Shown: one piece after another, positions 5,051 through 6,183 of the stretch
Layout of the letters: each line of letters begins with the position of its first letter
Numbering within the stretch: the stretch's first letter is position 1
Assembly (NCBI GenBank): GCA_023412995.1
Contig: JAEZQS010000201.1
Span: 1 to 6,183 of the forward strand
Origin: Pseudomonadota bacterium
Lineage (GTDB): Bacteria > Pseudomonadota > Gammaproteobacteria > Xanthomonadales > Rhodanobacteraceae
Reading direction: 5' to 3'
Length of the DNA stretch: 6,183 bases
Translations under genes and position numbers: made by a program
The notes under the pieces: model-generated
What the model was told of the DNA's origin: nothing
What the model saw: only the letters and a program-made list of their open reading frames with translations
Databases searched by the model: none

Positions 5051-6079
5051 ATGCAGGTGACCGGATGGATCTGCGCCATCATCGCGATCGGCATCGCGAT
5101 CGTCCTGTGGCGGATGCTGGTGCGCGAGCGCGAACACGCCAGCGAGCTGCTGTACCAGAAGCTCGATGCCGAGAACCAGCTCGATGCGCTGCATGCCGGC
5201 CAGGCCGCCAGTGCCGAGCAGGACGCCGGGCGCGAATCGCGCGCCGCCGCGCGGCTGCAGGCCCCGCTGGCTTCCGCCCAGGCCAACCTCGCCGCACTGC
5301 GCACGCAGCTGGAGGAGTACCGCACGCGCGTGCGCCGCTTCGACGAGGCGGTGCAGTACTGCCTGCAGCCGGTCGAACTGATCTTCGGCGCCGATCCGGC
5401 GGCACTGGATGAACTGGTCTCCCACGTCGAAGGCGCGCGCCGCAAGCTGTTCGAGGCGCGCACCGCGGTGGAGAAGCATCCCCTGCATTCGTCCCGGGGT
5501 ACGCCGGATCCGCTCGCCAGCGACCTGCAGGCCATGGCCGCACAGCTGGTCGAGGCCGGCAATCCGGACGCGCCGCGTGACGCGGACCCGATGCCCGCCG
5601 ATGCCGCGGCCTGCCTCGATGCGGCCCTGTTGATGGTGTCGCCGCCGGCGGAAATCGCCGTCGTGCGCGCCGGATCCGCCGTACCTGCCGTGGCGGTGGA
5701 CGAATCCGGCCTGCGCGAAGCGCTGGTGCAGCTGATCGCCAACGCGACGCAGGCCATGGCCGACGGCGGCACGCTCACCCTCACCACGCGCGTGCGCGAT
5801 GACGGCGAGGTCGAGGTGATGGTGGCCGACACCGGCAGCGGCATGCCGCCCGATGTCGCCGCCAACGTGTTCGATCCCTACTTCAGCACGCGCACCGGGG
5901 AAGGCGCCGATGGCCTCGGGCTGACGCGCACGCACGCGTGGATCACGGCGCTGGGCGGCTCGATCGGCGTACGCAGCGCACGCGGCAGCGGCTCGACCTT
6001 CACGCTGGTGCTGCCCACGGCGGGCAACGCGGTGGGCCCTGACGAAGACGCACCGGAGCGCCTCGCCGGCGCGCACTGA
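5051..6079 (+). CDS. Membrane-anchored histidine-kinase-like ATPase lacking a recognisable H-box
   Basis: A 342-residue protein. Residues 4-23 form one membrane helix (GWICAIIAIGIAIVLW); 25-100 is a probable coiled coil. The C-terminal HATPase_c domain is complete: N box with Asn231 in LIANATQAM, G1 DTGSGMP (260-266), F box VFDPYFST (273-280), G2-like GADGLGLT (285-292; first Gly of the usual GxGLGL is Ala286), then GGSIGVRSARGSGSTF (302-317), as in NtrB-like kinases. No His is followed by Glu or Asp as in a HisKA box: the candidates are 29, 48, 125, 143 and 146. Residues 67-74 (ARLQAPLA) resemble an HELRxPLA box with the His replaced by Ala67; this alignment is inference. No PAS, HAMP or periplasmic sensor region is visible, and no response regulator lies in the window. 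It could be an orphan kinase with an unusual phosphoacceptor, a phosphatase, or an ATPase partner of another kinase. The next gene begins 4 nt after its stop. Confidence 0.85.
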   Translation: MQVTGWICAIIAIGIAIVLWRMLVREREHASELLYQKLDAENQLDALHAGQAASAEQDAGRESRAAARLQAPLASAQANLAALRTQLEEYRTRVRRFDEAVQYCLQPVELIFGADPAALDELVSHVEGARRKLFEARTAVEKHPLHSSRGTPDPLASDLQAMAAQLVEAGNPDAPRDADPMPADAAACLDAALLMVSPPAEIAVVRAGSAVPAVAVDESGLREALVQLIANATQAMADGGTLTLTTRVRDDGEVEVMVADTGSGMPPDVAANVFDPYFSTRTGEGADGLGLTRTHAWITALGGSIGVRSARGSGSTFTLVLPTAGNAVGPDEDAPERLAGAH

Positions 6080-6083
6080 ACCC

Positions 6084-6183
6084 GTGCCGACGCCTGCCGC
6101 GGCGGCGCCCGTGCATTGCCTCGTCGTTGGCGCGAGCGGCGCCATCGGCCGCTTCCTGCTGCCGCGGTTGCACGCGGCAGGCG
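6084..6183 (+). CDS. Rossmann-fold NAD(P)-binding protein, epimerase/dehydratase-like (3' end outside window)
   Basis: Only about 33 codons are visible. From GTG 6084 the frame reads VPTPAAAAPVHCLVVGASGAI and continues GRFLLPRLHAAG. The segment HCLVVGASGAIGRFLL is a classic beta-alpha-beta dinucleotide site (GxSGxIG), typical of extended short-chain dehydrogenases such as NAD-dependent epimerases. The start is uncertain: GTG 6084 lies 4 nt after the upstream stop, which favours coupling, while GTG 6111 would begin directly at the Rossmann strand; neither has a Shine-Dalgarno. The substrate and subfamily cannot be decided from this fragment. Confidence 0.7.
   Translation, partial: MPTPAAAAPVHCLVVGASGAIGRFLLPRLHAAG

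Noticed and set aside
3714..5060. A 448-codon plus-strand frame inside ampG
   Set aside because: Its translation is dominated by Arg, Gly, Ala and Pro, typical of an off-frame reading of a GC-rich gene, while the other frame gives a full AmpG-like permease.
5080..5104. Direct repeat of ATCGCGATCG-like sequence at the start of the kinase-like gene
   Set aside because: It encodes the Ile/Ala/Gly-rich membrane helix with preferred codons, so coding explains it.
3235..5865. An 876-codon open frame on the minus strand opposite xth, ampG and the kinase-like gene
   Set aside because: The sense genes have clear family motifs across this whole stretch. The antisense product is compositionally odd (Ser/Arg/Ala-rich, then His/Gln/Asp-rich where it opposes membrane helices), has no recognisable domain, and long antisense frames are expected at this GC content.
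1..6183. tRNA, rRNA, CRISPR arrays, riboswitches, defence or toxin genes
   Set aside because: Reading both strands gave no cloverleaf-like, spacer-repeat or recognisable riboswitch structure, and every large frame is explained by the listed genes.

Overview
The window is a GC-rich (roughly 68-70% by eye) chromosomal segment that looks like a gammaproteobacterium of the Xanthomonadaceae/Lysobacteraceae group (Lysobacter, Luteimonas, Stenotrophomonas or a relative). The basis is protein resemblance (AlgC-type phosphomannomutase, 213-residue PyrE, an ExoIII/Crc-type protein next to pyrE, an AmpG-type permease), strong G/C third positions, and short G-rich heptad arrays between genes of a kind I recall from that family. 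The genus is inference. The coding content is mostly conserved housekeeping; I see no phage, transposase, CRISPR, toxin or defence genes and no RNA genes.

Layout. At the left edge, algC (phosphomannomutase/phosphoglucomutase, 5' end cut off) runs rightwards and converges on a leftward gene for a secreted or periplasmic coiled-coil DUF4124 protein; the 33 bp between their stop codons is mostly a G-rich heptad array. Upstream of the DUF4124 gene, on the same strand, lies pyrE (orotate phosphoribosyltransferase). pyrE is divergent from an exonuclease III-family gene (xth), and the 170 bp between their start codons carries two copies of a 30-nt heptad repeat in inverted orientation, each ending 10-11 nt from a start codon. 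xth overlaps an ampG-type muropeptide permease by 23 nt. After a 109-nt gap with a possible promoter and a good ribosome-binding site comes a membrane-anchored, histidine-kinase-like ATPase without a recognisable phosphoacceptor histidine motif. Four bases after its stop a Rossmann-fold (NAD(P)-binding epimerase-like) gene probably begins and runs off the right edge.

How the genes fit together. algC supplies sugar-1-phosphates for surface polysaccharide, pyrE makes OMP for UMP, xth acts in base-excision repair, and ampG recycles cell-wall muropeptides. They do not form one pathway. pyrE next to an ExoIII-fold gene matches the Pseudomonas pyrE/crc neighbourhood, but here the ExoIII catalytic residues are intact. 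The features most worth following up are the heptad arrays at three gene boundaries (each a potential G-quadruplex, two of them in place of a normal Shine-Dalgarno region) and the kinase-like protein with a degenerate H-box. I do not see convincing evidence for a wholly new multi-gene system.
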